Positions 44,302 through 53,085 of a DNA stretch of 64,000 nt are shown in pieces. The translations under genes were made by a program, and so were the position numbers. The notes beneath the pieces are model-generated. The model saw nothing but the letters and a program-made list of their open reading frames with translations, was not told the DNA's origin and searched no databases. Source of the DNA: RH-AL1 sp965277735 (GTDB lineage: Bacteria > Pseudomonadota > Alphaproteobacteria > Rhizobiales > Beijerinckiaceae). The stretch covers positions 2,046,001-2,110,000 of the forward strand of contig CBDIDO010000003.1 of the NCBI GenBank assembly GCA_965277735.1, given 5' to 3'. Within the stretch, counting starts at the first letter, position 1. Each line of letters opens with the position of its first letter.

Positions 44302-46221
44302 TCATTCCTCAAAGATCGCGTCGACGGTGCCGCGCATCTTGCGACCATCCTTGAAGCGCGTCGTCAGCCCCAAGCGGTCGAAGAATTCGAGCATCGGCAT
44401 CGTGGCGTTGCGACTGATGCCGGTTGCCTCCCGAAACTGGCCGACGGTGAGGATCGCCTGCTCGTGGGCAGCAGCGCATCCGGCCGCAGCCTCGGCAAGA
44501 CGCCGTGCGACTTCGGGCAGTACGAAGTACACCTTGCTCGCGCGGCGGAGCTTGCCCATGCGGCCCAGCTTCTCGAGGAGTGGCTTCACCTCGTCTTCCT
44601 CGAACCGCAGCGCCTCGCAAATCAGCGCCAGGCGTGGTGGATCGATGCCTTGGGCAACGAGGTATGGCTCGATCTCGAACCAAAGGTTTTCTTCGTCTAG
44701 CGAGAGCTTGACCTCATGCCCAGGCAGGTGGAGCACCTGACCGAAGCGCACGACCGCCTTCTCGCCGACCAGGTCATCCAGCGCGGCGGATAAAGCCGGA
44801 CGCTCGAGGACAGGCACACTGCGCAGAATCTCGATAGCGGTTGCGCCGAAGCTGTCGGGATTTCTGTTCTGGTAGGCGTCGAGCGCGGCGAGGGCTGTCT
44901 CGCGTAGCTCAGCCCAGCGGGCACGAGCGAACAGCAAGATCTTGCCGGGGACGCTCGCATCGACGAGGTCGCGGCCGCTGCGCAATTCGTCGAGGCGACC
45001 GGCTCCGAGGTTGCGGGTGAGCGCGAAATGCCCGACGTCCAACCCGCGTGGGGTATGGGCGAGCAGGTCGTCGAGCGCGGCGCCGTCGTCGGCTTGGTCG
45101 AAGGCGCGCAGGAAGGCGAGGCGCTCGGGCTTGCGGGTATTGCGTACCGGCGGCAGAGGATCGATAACGCGGCCCCCACCGATCGTGCGCTGCGCCGACT
45201 GATCGCGCAGGACGAAGCGGTCGCCGTGCAGCGTCGACGTCGGCTGATCGAGAACGATCTGGCCGAGCATGCTCTCGCCGGGCTGCAGAGTTCCGCCTTC
45301 GAGCAGCGCGACCCGGCCCGAGATGTCGGCGGAGCCGATGTGAACGTGCACCGATGTCCAGTGCCGCAGCGGCTTCTTCTCGGAGGGCAGAAGGCGTAGC
45401 CAGACGTCGGCGCGACTTGTCGGAGCCTCGAGCGCCGGGGCGACGACCCAGTCTCCGCGGGAGATGTCAGCCTTTTCCACGCGGGTGCCGACGATGTTCA
45501 AGGCGCAGCGCTGGCCGGCGACGCCGGACTCGGCCGCCTCGTTTTGTGCATGCAGACTGCGAACGCGGACCTCGCGACCGAGCGGCGCCAGCAGCAGCCG
45601 GTCCCCCGCGGCGACCCGCCCGGCGTAAACGGTGCCGGTGATGACGAGCCCCGCGCCTGACAGCGTGAAGGCGCGATCGATCGCCAGGCGGAAGCCTCCA
45701 CCGGCGCGGCGCGAGCCGGTCTCAGCGGCGGCGACTGCGAGGATCGTACGCAGATCCTCTATTCCGTCGCCACGGTGCGCGGACACCGGCAGGACATCGA
45801 TCCCGGCGAGCGCCGAACCGTCGAGTAGCGCGTGGATCTCGGTGGTGACCGAGCCGACACGTTCGGGCGCGACCTTGTCGGCCTTGGTGACGATCGCGAT
45901 GCCGCGGTCGATGCCGAGCAGGTCGAGGATCGCGAGGTGCTCACGCGTCTGCGGCATGATCCCGTCATCGGCGGCGACGACGAGCATCACGAAATCGACG
46001 CCGCTGGCGCCGGCGAGCATTGTGCGCACGAGCTTCTCGTGGCCCGGCACGTCGATGAAGCCGAGCGAGTTGCCGTTTTGGTCGCGCTGGTAGGCAAAAC
46101 CGAGATCGATCGTAATGCCGCGCTTCTTCTCCTCCGGCAGGCGATCGGCGTCGACGCCCGTCAGCGCCTTGATGAGCGCGGTCTTGCCATGGTCGATATG
46201 GCCGGCTGTAGCGACGATCAT
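44302..46221 (-). CDS. selB: Selenocysteine-specific elongation factor
   Basis: GTPase delivering Sec-tRNA(Sec) to UGA codons next to a SECIS hairpin; 639 residues. ATG 46221 begins MIVATAGHIDHGKTALIKAL (G1). G2/G3 are GITIDLGFAY and DVPGHEK, and G4 is TKAD. The EF-Tu-like domains II and III follow (ITGTVYAGRVAAGDRLLLAP, FVLRDQSAQRTIGGG). The C-terminal winged-helix domains (about 380-639) bind SECIS RNA and end FREATGISRNATMPMLEFFD and RFKDGRKM. The longer open frame upstream crosses a terminator and is rejected. Confidence 0.97.
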   Translation of the reverse strand: MIVATAGHIDHGKTALIKALTGVDADRLPEEKKRGITIDLGFAYQRDQNGNSLGFIDVPGHEKLVRTMLAGASGVDFVMLVVAADDGIMPQTREHLAILDLLGIDRGIAIVTKADKVAPERVGSVTTEIHALLDGSALAGIDVLPVSAHRGDGIEDLRTILAVAAAETGSRRAGGGFRLAIDRAFTLSGAGLVITGTVYAGRVAAGDRLLLAPLGREVRVRSLHAQNEAAESGVAGQRCALNIVGTRVEKADISRGDWVVAPALEAPTSRADVWLRLLPSEKKPLRHWTSVHVHIGSADISGRVALLEGGTLQPGESMLGQIVLDQPTSTLHGDRFVLRDQSAQRTIGGGRVIDPLPPVRNTRKPERLAFLRAFDQADDGAALDDLLAHTPRGLDVGHFALTRNLGAGRLDELRSGRDLVDASVPGKILLFARARWAELRETALAALDAYQNRNPDSFGATAIEILRSVPVLERPALSAALDDLVGEKAVVRFGQVLHLPGHEVKLSLDEENLWFEIEPYLVAQGIDPPRLALICEALRFEEDEVKPLLEKLGRMGKLRRASKVYFVLPEVARRLAEAAAGCAAAHEQAILTVGQFREATGISRNATMPMLEFFDRLGLTTRFKDGRKMRGTVDAIFEE

Positions 46222-46264
46222 GACGGCCGTATCCTCAAACCTTCCGACGACAGCGGTCGTCAGG

Positions 46265-46293
46265 AAAAAGCCGGCCCAGTCGCCCGGGCCGGC
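46265..46293 (-). terminator. Rho-independent terminator between the first selenoprotein gene and selB
   Basis: On the minus strand GCCGGCCC (46293-46286) pairs with GGGCCGGC (46277-46270) over an 8-base loop and is followed by TTTTT (46269-46265). It sits 27 bases after the binding-protein stop. selB expression would then need readthrough or its own promoter within 44 bases. Confidence 0.75.
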
Positions 46294-46320
46294 CCTTCGT
46301 AGCCTGGCGTCCACCGACGT

Positions 46321-47787
46321 TCAGCCCTTGATCTTCGTCTCCGCCAGTTCCGACATGCAGGTGTCGTAGGGCGTGAAGTCGATGCGATCCGACACGGCGA
46401 AGAGCCGGTCGGGTGCGTAGAGGAACAGGCACATCGCGTTGTCGTAGACGAAGTGCTCAGCCTCCTTGACGACGTTCTCCTGGTCGGGCTGCCGCAAGGT
46501 GTGCAGGAGCTTCTCGTAGAGCGCGTCGAACTCGGCACTCTCAGGGCTCATGCGCAAGATGCCGCCCTTGCCGAAGAATTCACGGTGGACGACGCCGACC
46601 GGGTACTGGGGCGACCAATCGAAGTACCATTCGAGCTTGATGTCCCAATCGTCCGGCGGATCGTCTCGTGTGATGACGGTCTTCGCCTCGACACCGGCTT
46701 CGTTCAAGTCGGCGACGATTTCGGCCGCCACCGTCTCGAAGCTCGGCGAGGCGACGATGACTATCGTCTTGACGCCCTTCTTCTCGAACACGGCTTTCGC
46801 CTTGTCCGGCTCGAAGGCATAGGGCCTCATGCTCGCGTCCTGGCCGTAGCGGCCAGCTGCGATGAAGGCCGGCATGATGGTGCCGTAGCCGTAGGCTCCG
46901 TCCTTCAACACGCGCTCGCGATCGATGGCCATGTTGGCCGCCTTGCGCACCTCGAGGTCGTTCCACGGTGATTTCGGCTTGTTGCCGTTGAAGACGCCGG
47001 CGAGCACCGTCTTCGCGGCTTTGCGCTGGATCTTGCCCTTGTCCGACGTAAAGGCATGCGCCTCGTCCGTCGTGACATCGAAGACGACGTCGATGCCTGC
47101 GCCGTCCGCCACCGATTTGATGGCATCGGTCTTGGAGATCGCATTGTCGTAAATTACGCGGACGCTCGGCTTGCGTGCCGGGTTCCAGTAGTTTTCGTTG
47201 GGCACCACGACGACTTCGTCGTCACGCTCGGTGATGGTCGATGTGCCGCTGACGAGCTCGAACGGACCAGTCCCCCACGGACCGGGTGCGTCGATCACTC
47301 ACCAATGGCCTTCGGCCGAATTGGTCTTGGGGTCGATGAAGCCCCATTCCTTCCAGAAGCGCGTCGACGGCAGATGCATGCCGCGCAGCTTCATGAGGGC
47401 AGCGGAATCGCCGCCTGGGAAGCGCATGCGGATCGTCTTGTCGTCGACGGCCTCGCACGTCACATCCTTGGCGAAGTTCAGAAAGGCTCCTGGCGGATGC
47501 GGGTTTTCCCATTCCTGCACCTTGTCGAAGCCGAGCTTGAACATGTGCGCGTCATACCGCTCGCCGTCCTGGTAGACGGCATCGCGCATCTTCATCTCGA
47601 GCGTCTCGTCGTCGATCCAGGTGAAACTCTCGGCGAGCGAGCCCTGCCCGATGCCTTCGTGGTCGACGCGGTTAGGCTCCTCCATCGTGTTCCAGGTCAA
47701 GCTGAGCCAGTTGACCGGCGAGGGATCGACAACCCTTACCGTGTTATGTGGTCCCCATTCGGAGCCACCTCCCTTTGCGTTTGCCAT
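46321..47787 (-). CDS. Selenocysteine-containing family-5 solute-binding protein, copy 1 (in-frame UGA, no signal peptide)
   Basis: OppA/DppA-type binding protein, 488 residues if UGA at 47301-47299 is read as Sec163. Both halves are in one frame with no new ribosome site between them. Before the UGA: NTVRVVDPSPVNWLSLTWNT through PKTNSAEGHW. After it: VIDAPGPWGTGPFELV through FDWSPQYPVGVVHREFFGKG. Family members have PxGTGPF at this place, close to the ligand cleft. A SECIS-like hairpin starts 13 bases after the UGA. ATG 47787 is chosen for AAAGGGAG upstream; no signal peptide precedes GPHNTV, unlike copy 2. Cysteines follow at CEAVDD (before the Sec) and at AMCLFLY and DTCMSEL (after it). 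No permease or ATPase of this family is adjacent. Confidence 0.85.
47267..47301 (-). promoter_or_regulatory. UGA codon plus SECIS-like hairpin, copy 1
   Basis: UGA occupies 47301-47299. CCGGTCC (47285-47279) pairs with GGACTGG (47273-47267), 7 bp with one G/U, closing a GTGGG loop. Below it GACG/CGTT can form a lower stem. The apical loop lies about 21-25 bases after the UGA, within the range for bacterial SECIS, and begins GU as in known elements. The same 19-base hairpin occurs in copy 2. Confidence 0.8.
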
Positions 47788-47883
47788 TTTCTCCCTTTCC
47801 ACGCGCAGGCTTATATTGTGCGCGAAGCACCAACGCCGCGACGCCGGGCGGGTTCGATGCGGTCGTTTTCGAAATGGTGACGG

Positions 47884-48363
47884 TCAGGGTCTCAGATAGG
47901 CCCAGCCCTGCTCCTGCAGCTCGGCAACGCGGACGACGCCGCTTGGCGTCTCCTCGATCCCCGGCAGGAGCGGGATGTCGGCCGCTTGCTTGCCTATGCT
48001 TTCGGCGATCGCGCGGCGCGTGTTCTGGCAAGCGCGGATGACGAGCGATGAGCCGAGATCCTTTTGAAGGGTCTCGACCTCTCCTTTCATCATCGACATG
48101 TCGCCGCGCACCATCGAGAACCCCGGGCCGAACGCGACGATCTCGACCGTGCAAGGCTCGCCTTTAGCTTTGTAGAAGGCTGCGTAATTGTGGACGTTGC
48201 CGAGAACGAGCGCCTGCTGGTGGCGGTCTTCCGAGCTGAGCTGGAAAACGACGCGATGGGTTTTCCCGTCGGCAGCACTGGCGGACGTCGAGACGGCGGC
48301 GACGGCGATCGCTCCGAGTCCGCTCAGGCCGAGGGAACGGCGGTCCATGCGAATTCTGTTCAC
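47884..48363 (-). CDS. Exported DsrE-like protein
   Basis: 159 residues. The signal peptide has a twin-arginine motif (DRRSLGLSG) and cleavage near SASAAD, so Tat export is likely. The mature part is a DsrE/DsrF-like fold (HRVVFQLSSEDRHQQALVLG, NVHNYAAFYKAKG, VEIVAFGPGFSMVRGD). Two cysteines are present (GEPCTVEIV and VIRACQNTRRA). DsrE-type proteins handle sulfur or selenium persulfide chemistry in other systems. Here it lies between the two Sec-binding-protein genes, suggesting a role in the same process. Its ATG overlaps the upstream Mop gene stop (ATGA). Confidence 0.75.
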   Translation of the reverse strand: MNRIRMDRRSLGLSGLGAIAVAAVSTSASAADGKTHRVVFQLSSEDRHQQALVLGNVHNYAAFYKAKGEPCTVEIVAFGPGFSMVRGDMSMMKGEVETLQKDLGSSLVIRACQNTRRAIAESIGKQAADIPLLPGIEETPSGVVRVAELQEQGWAYLRP

Positions 48364-48572
48364 GGCTTGACGAGCAGGACGTTGACCGCCTTCGCGACCA
48401 CGTGAACCGTCGCGCCTTTCTCGATGCCAAGCGCTTCCAGCGAGTCGAGGGTCATCACAGAACTCATGCGATAATCGGTACCTTGCAGCATCACCGTGAC
48501 CTGCGCCATCACGCCGCCGGTCTTGATCTCGACGACTTCAGCCGGGATGTCGTTGCGCGCGCCGTGCTTCAT
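48360..48572 (-). CDS. Mop/TOBE-domain (molbindin-like) protein
   Basis: A 70-residue single Mop domain (AEVVEIKTGGVMAQVTVML, MTLDSLEALGIEKGATVHVV, AKAVNVLLVKP). Stand-alone molbindins bind oxyanions such as molybdate in the cytoplasm. No molybdate transport gene is near; the neighbours concern selenium. Binding of another oxyanion is possible but speculative. GGGAGG precedes the ATG; translation is coupled to the DsrE-like gene. Confidence 0.8.
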   Translation of the reverse strand: MKHGARNDIPAEVVEIKTGGVMAQVTVMLQGTDYRMSSVMTLDSLEALGIEKGATVHVVAKAVNVLLVKP

Positions 48573-48594
48573 ACCAATCCTCCCACGAAGTAGA

Positions 48595-48619
48595 GGGACC
48601 CCGGCAATGCCGAGGCCCC
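48595..48619 (-). terminator. Strong hairpin between copy 2 and the Mop gene
   Basis: On the minus strand GGGGCCTCGGC (48619-48609) pairs along its full length with GCCGGGGTCCC (48605-48595), 11 bp including two G/T pairs, over a 3-base loop. No T-run follows. It may limit readthrough from the second binding-protein gene or stabilise its mRNA. Confidence 0.5.
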
Positions 48620-48637
48620 ATGTCGTTTGGTTACGGA

Positions 48638-50209
48638 CTACTTCTCGGCCTTCGTCGTCTTCAGCTTGATCGTCGCGCCGTCGAACATGAACGTGTCGGA
48701 CGGCGTGAACAACGTCCGGTTCGAGACGGCGAAGATCGTCGCTGGCGAGTAGAGGAACAGGACGTTCGCCTGCTCGTGCTCGTAGGCTTCGATCGCCTGG
48801 ACCGCTTTGTCCTGCTTCGCGAGGTCGTCGGAGACCAGCACGTTTTCGGCGAGCTTGTCGAACTCAGTCGGATCCGCCCCCTCGAGAAAGGCGCCGCCGG
48901 TCCCGAAGAACTCGCGGTAGACGACCCCGACAGGGTATTGCGGCGACCAGTCGAAGTGCCAGACAAGCGTCATGTCGGCCGACTTGTCCTTGGCATCGAC
49001 CTGCTTGACTGTGAGCCCGACCTTCTCGAGTTCCTCGCCGATCTGCTTGACGAGAGGCGTGTAGTCCTCCGTCGCGCCGATCGTGATGGTCTTGCCCTCC
49101 ATCCCAGCCGACTTCAGCTCCGCCTTCGCCTTTTCGGGCTCGTACGGATACTGCTTGAGGCTCGGGTCCTGGCCGAAGCGGCCCTTCTGGATGAAGGCCG
49201 GCATCAGCACGCCGTATCCGCCGCCGGCCTCCTTGAGGAGCGCGGCGCGATCGATCGCCATGTTCATCGCCTGACGGACTTTCATGTCCTTCCAGGGGGA
49301 GTTCGCGGCGGTCTGGTTGAACACGGCGGCAAGCACCGTCTTCGCATCCTTTGTCTGGATATGTGCATGCCCCTTGCCGTCAAACGCCTTGGCGTCGGCG
49401 GGTGTGAGCTGTGTCACGATGTCGAGCTTCTTGTCGCCGGCAGCGACGGCCTGCAGTGCATCGGCCTTCGACATGATGTTGTCGAACACGAGACGCACGA
49501 CCGGCTTACGGTCGGGATTCCAATAGCTCTCGTTCGGGTCGAGAACGACCTCGGGTGAGCGCTTGTCGAGCACCGACGTGCCCTCGGCGAGTACGAACGG
49601 ACCAGTCCCCCACGGACCGGCAGCGTCGATGACTCACCAATGGCCGTTGGCGGAACCGGTCTTCTTGTCGACGAAGCCGAGTTTCTGCCAGAAGGCGTCG
49701 GACGGGACGTGCATGCCGCGCAGCTTCATGAAGGCGGCGGAGTCGGGCTCGGGAAGGACGATGTCGACGGTGTAATCGTCCTTGATCTTCAGCTCCGAAC
49801 CCTTTGCCCAGTTCAGGAACTTGCCCGGGGGATGCGGCTGCGACCAGTCGTTCACCTTGTCGAACGCGGTCTTCATGTTCTTCGCCGTGAACGGCGTACC
49901 GTCCTGGTACTTGACGTCCTTGCGGAGCTTAATCTCGAGCGTGGTCGGGTTGACCCATTTCCAGCTGTCGGCGAGCGCGGGCTGGTTCTTGCCCTCGAGG
50001 TCGACGCGGTCGGCCTCCTCCATGGTCATCCAGGTAACCGAGAGCCAGTTGACCGGCGACGGATCGACGACCGTCACGGTGTTGTCTGGCCCGTAGGTCG
50101 TCGCGGCCTGCGTCGTCACCACCGAAGCGGCGAGACCGGCCACGGCGACGCCGGCGAGAAGCATCGCGCGATGCCCTCCCGGAGGCGCTAGGCTTCCTCT
50201 CAATGGCAT
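48638..50209 (-). CDS. Selenocysteine-containing family-5 solute-binding protein, copy 2 (in-frame UGA, exported)
   Basis: Paralogue of copy 1, clearly related along its whole length, 523 residues with UGA at 49636-49634 read as Sec192. ATG 50209 follows GGAGG. A signal peptide (HRAMLLAGVAVAGLAASVVT, cleavage near TQAAT) places it in the periplasm. The UGA context is the same, GHW-Sec-VIDAAGPWGTGPF, followed by the same hairpin. I see no cysteine anywhere in either half, so Sec is its only chalcogen residue and cannot pair within the chain. TlpA-like and DsbD-like genes upstream on the same strand are plausible redox partners. The ligand is unknown. Confidence 0.87.
49602..49636 (-). promoter_or_regulatory. 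UGA codon plus SECIS-like hairpin, copy 2
   Basis: UGA at 49636-49634. Stem CCGGTCC (49620-49614) with GGACTGG (49608-49602) around GTGGG, identical base for base and in spacing to copy 1. Conservation of third codon positions through this stretch, between otherwise diverged paralogues, suggests selection on the RNA. Confidence 0.82.
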
Positions 50210-50275
50210 GCGTTTCCTCCCTAAGCGCCGGGTGCGTTCCCGGCTATCCGCGCGAGGCGGAATTCTTTTCGCGCC

Positions 50276-50812
50276 CTAACCAACGAGCGGGTCGACGATT
50301 TTCTCGAGCTCGGCGTTCGGAATGTCGCCCTTGAACGTGTGGGCGAGCTTGCCGTCCCTGCCGATCACGACGGTGAAGGGGATCGCACCTTGATCGTTGC
50401 CGAGCACCTTGCCGAGCTCGACGGCGTCATGACCGCCGTAGAAGATCGGGTACGTGATCTTGTTGTCCTTGACGAATTCGCGGACCTTGTCGCCGTTGTC
50501 GAGCGCAAGGCCGATCACCTGCACGTCCTTGCCCTTCGCCCTGTAGTCCTCGTTCAGCTTAACGAGGTTCGGTGTCTCGATGCGGCACGGCACGCACCAG
50601 GTTGCCCAGAAGTACATGACGATCACCTTGCCCTTGAACTGGCCAAGGCTCGCCATGTGGTCCTTCATGTCCTTGAAGGAAGCGGAATAGAGCTGGTCGC
50701 CGACCGGCTTGGCGACATCGTCGGCTCGGGTCGCCGACAGAGGCGTTGCAAGGGCGGTTACGAAAATCAGAAGGGTGGCGGCGGCGCGCTTTGCGCGAGT
50801 GAGGGCTGGCAT
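50276..50812 (-). CDS. TlpA-like periplasmic redoxin
   Basis: 178 residues with a signal peptide (cleavage near SATRAD) and a thioredoxin fold of the TlpA/ResA/AhpC type: KVIVMYFWATWCVPCRIETP (active site WCVPC, about residues 71-75), GLALDNGDKVREFVKDNKIT and GAIPFTVVIGRDGKLAH (cis-proline). Lies between the DsbD-like gene (140 bases away) and the second selenoprotein (66 bases away), all on one strand. A likely reductant of an exported selenol or thiol. Confidence 0.87.
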   Translation of the reverse strand: MPALTRAKRAAATLLIFVTALATPLSATRADDVAKPVGDQLYSASFKDMKDHMASLGQFKGKVIVMYFWATWCVPCRIETPNLVKLNEDYRAKGKDVQVIGLALDNGDKVREFVKDNKITYPIFYGGHDAVELGKVLGNDQGAIPFTVVIGRDGKLAHTFKGDIPNAELEKIVDPLVG

Positions 50813-50952
50813 CGAGCGGTCCCGGTATCGTGACGGCCGGCGCGGCCCCCACGGCCGCCAAATCCGATCAAGTGAAAACGTTAGCGGCGTAACATGTTGC
50901 GCGCAATCTATCCTTCGTCGGTGTCTTGTCGATCGGGAAGGCTTCTGCCGAC

Positions 50953-53076
50953 CTAAGTCTTGGACGACGTAGCACCAGCCCGCGTGCCCGACGCCTTGTC
51001 GAGCGCCGCGCCGACGTCACTCGCGGTCAGCAGCTCCGGCAGCACCACGCCGCCTGGCGCGGCCGGCCCGTAGACGATGTTGAACGGGATGCCGTAGCGC
51101 CCGTAGCTCGCGAGATAGGCGCCGATCGCCGGGTCGGGCCGCGTCCAGTCGGCCTGCATCGACACCGTCTGGCTGTTCAGCCGCTTGGCGACGTCGGTCT
51201 TCGACAGCACGAAGCGCTTGTTGGCCTGGCAGGTGAGGCACCAGTCCGCCGTCACGTCGACGAACACGGTCTTGCCCTGCGAGACGAGGCTGCGGATCTT
51301 GTCGCGGTCGAACGTGGTCCATGCGATCGCGCCGTTGGCCTCGGCGCCGCGCTTGCCGACCTGCGCGGCGATGACGTCCGGCAGCAGGATCGCCGTGAGG
51401 CCGATCACCGTCACGACGGGGAGCACGAGGCCGCGGCGCGCTTCGGGCAGGCGATCGTGCCCATAGAGCAGGAGCGTGATGGCGCCGAGCAGCAGGGCCA
51501 CCGAGAGGCCGGCGACGAGCCCGACCTGCGCGGCGAGGATCGTGACCAGCCAGACCGCCGTCGCGGCCAGCGGCACGGCCATGAATTGCTTGAGCCACAG
51601 CATCCACTTGCCCGGTCTCGGCATCATCGTGGCGAGGCGCGGGAACGCGGCGATCGCGAGATAGGGCAGGGCGAGGCCGATCCCGAGCGCGAGGAAGATG
51701 CCGAGCATCACGCCGACATTGCCGGCGAGCGCGAAACCGACCGCCGTGCCGAGGAACGGCGCCGAGCAGGGCGTGGCGAGCAGGGTGGCGAAGGCGCCGG
51801 TCGCGAAATGACCGGCGAGGCTCTCGTCCGGCCCCGTGCGGCTCGAGGCGGCGTTGGCGATGAAGCGCGGCAGCGGCACCTCGAACAACCCGACGAGGTG
51901 GCAGGCGAACACCGTGACGAGCACCGCCATCGCCGCGATGAAGGCCGGCTCCTGGAACTGGATGCCCCAGCCGATCGAGCGCCCGGCCGCCTTCACCGCG
52001 ATCAGCGCGCCGGCGATGACCAGGAAGGATACGATGATGCCCGCCGCCGTCGCCAGGAAGCCGGCGCGCACCGCGCCCGGCGCGCGGCCGCCCTGGCTGA
52101 CCACCGAGATGAACTTGAGGCTCAGCACCGGCAGCACGCAGGGCATCAGGTTGAGGATCAGGCCGCCGAGCAGCGCGACCGCCAGCATGGCGACAAGCGA
52201 CGGGCCAGGCTCCTCCTCGACCGCCGAGGCGCCTTGCGTGATCGCGGTCTTCTGCTCGAGCGCACGCGGGCCGTCGGTGAGCGTGAGCGTCAGCTTGCGG
52301 CCGGTCAGCTTGGCGCCGACGGGGAGCGGATGCGACAGTGGCAGGTCGAAGACCACCGCGCGGCGGTCGGCCGTGAAGGCGGCACGCGGCGTGCCGAGGT
52401 TGGCGTCGGGCTCGACCTCCGGGACGATGTCGGGCTGCGCGAAGGGCTGGTCGGAGGTGGCCTTCACCTCGAGCGCGGCCTTGCCCTTGTCCGACACTTC
52501 CTCGGCGCTGACGATCGAAAGGCCGGAGGTGCGGCTGTCGCCCGGCACGGCCGCGTGCGCCTTCGCCAGGATCTGCGCATCGACGTCGGGCGTCGCCGCG
52601 CCGGCGGGGATGCCGAGGGTGAGATCGAAGTGCTTGGGAATGCATTGCTCGGCGCAGACGAGGACGTCGAGCGCGAGCTTGAGGTCGAGCGGCTTGCCCT
52701 TCTGCGCGACCGCGAGATCGAGCGGAAAGACAACGTCGTGCTTGTAGCCGAAGGTCTGGATGCCGAGCACCGTGACGCGCTGCGGAGCGGGGTAGAGCAG
52801 GGTGGCCGAGGCGAGGTTTTGCGAGCCCTTCCAGTCGAGCGTCGGCGGCAGGCCGGCATCGCCCGGCGAGCGCCAGTAGGTCTTCCAGTCGCCCTCGAGC
52901 GCGATCTCAATGCCGGCCGGCACGATCGACAGATCGCCGGTGCCGCCGGCCGCCGAGAGGAGGCGCGCCGAGACGTGCTCGCTCTTCACCCAAGGGCCGG
53001 ATGCGGCGTGCGCTATCTCGCAAAGCGAAATGGCAGCAAGGCCCGCAACAACAGCGCAGCCGAGTCGCGCCAACAT
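50953..53076 (-). CDS. DsbD/ScsB-family transmembrane thiol reductase
   Basis: 707 residues moving electrons from cytoplasmic thioredoxin across the inner membrane. In order: signal peptide (MLARLGCAVVAGLAAISL), a periplasmic domain of about 270 residues with VLVCAEQCIPKHFDL, a membrane domain of about eight helices containing LNLMPCVLPVLSLKFISV and TPCSAPFLGTAVGFALAG (the two redox cysteines), and a C-terminal thioredoxin domain with DVTADWCLTCQANKRFV. It resembles ScsB rather than classical DsbD. ATG 53076 lies nine bases after the selD stop with GAGG in between, so the two are one unit. Confidence 0.9.
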   Translation of the reverse strand: MLARLGCAVVAGLAAISLCEIAHAASGPWVKSEHVSARLLSAAGGTGDLSIVPAGIEIALEGDWKTYWRSPGDAGLPPTLDWKGSQNLASATLLYPAPQRVTVLGIQTFGYKHDVVFPLDLAVAQKGKPLDLKLALDVLVCAEQCIPKHFDLTLGIPAGAATPDVDAQILAKAHAAVPGDSRTSGLSIVSAEEVSDKGKAALEVKATSDQPFAQPDIVPEVEPDANLGTPRAAFTADRRAVVFDLPLSHPLPVGAKLTGRKLTLTLTDGPRALEQKTAITQGASAVEEEPGPSLVAMLAVALLGGLILNLMPCVLPVLSLKFISVVSQGGRAPGAVRAGFLATAAGIIVSFLVIAGALIAVKAAGRSIGWGIQFQEPAFIAAMAVLVTVFACHLVGLFEVPLPRFIANAASSRTGPDESLAGHFATGAFATLLATPCSAPFLGTAVGFALAGNVGVMLGIFLALGIGLALPYLAIAAFPRLATMMPRPGKWMLWLKQFMAVPLAATAVWLVTILAAQVGLVAGLSVALLLGAITLLLYGHDRLPEARRGLVLPVVTVIGLTAILLPDVIAAQVGKRGAEANGAIAWTTFDRDKIRSLVSQGKTVFVDVTADWCLTCQANKRFVLSKTDVAKRLNSQTVSMQADWTRPDPAIGAYLASYGRYGIPFNIVYGPAAPGGVVLPELLTASDVGAALDKASGTRAGATSSKT

Positions 53077-53085
53077 GATGACACC

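Noticed and set aside
47296..47301. TGA followed by GTG as a stop and a new start, giving two separate short genes
   Set aside because: Both sides are one family-5 binding protein in the same frame, there is no ribosome site before the GTG, and the paralogue shows the same arrangement.
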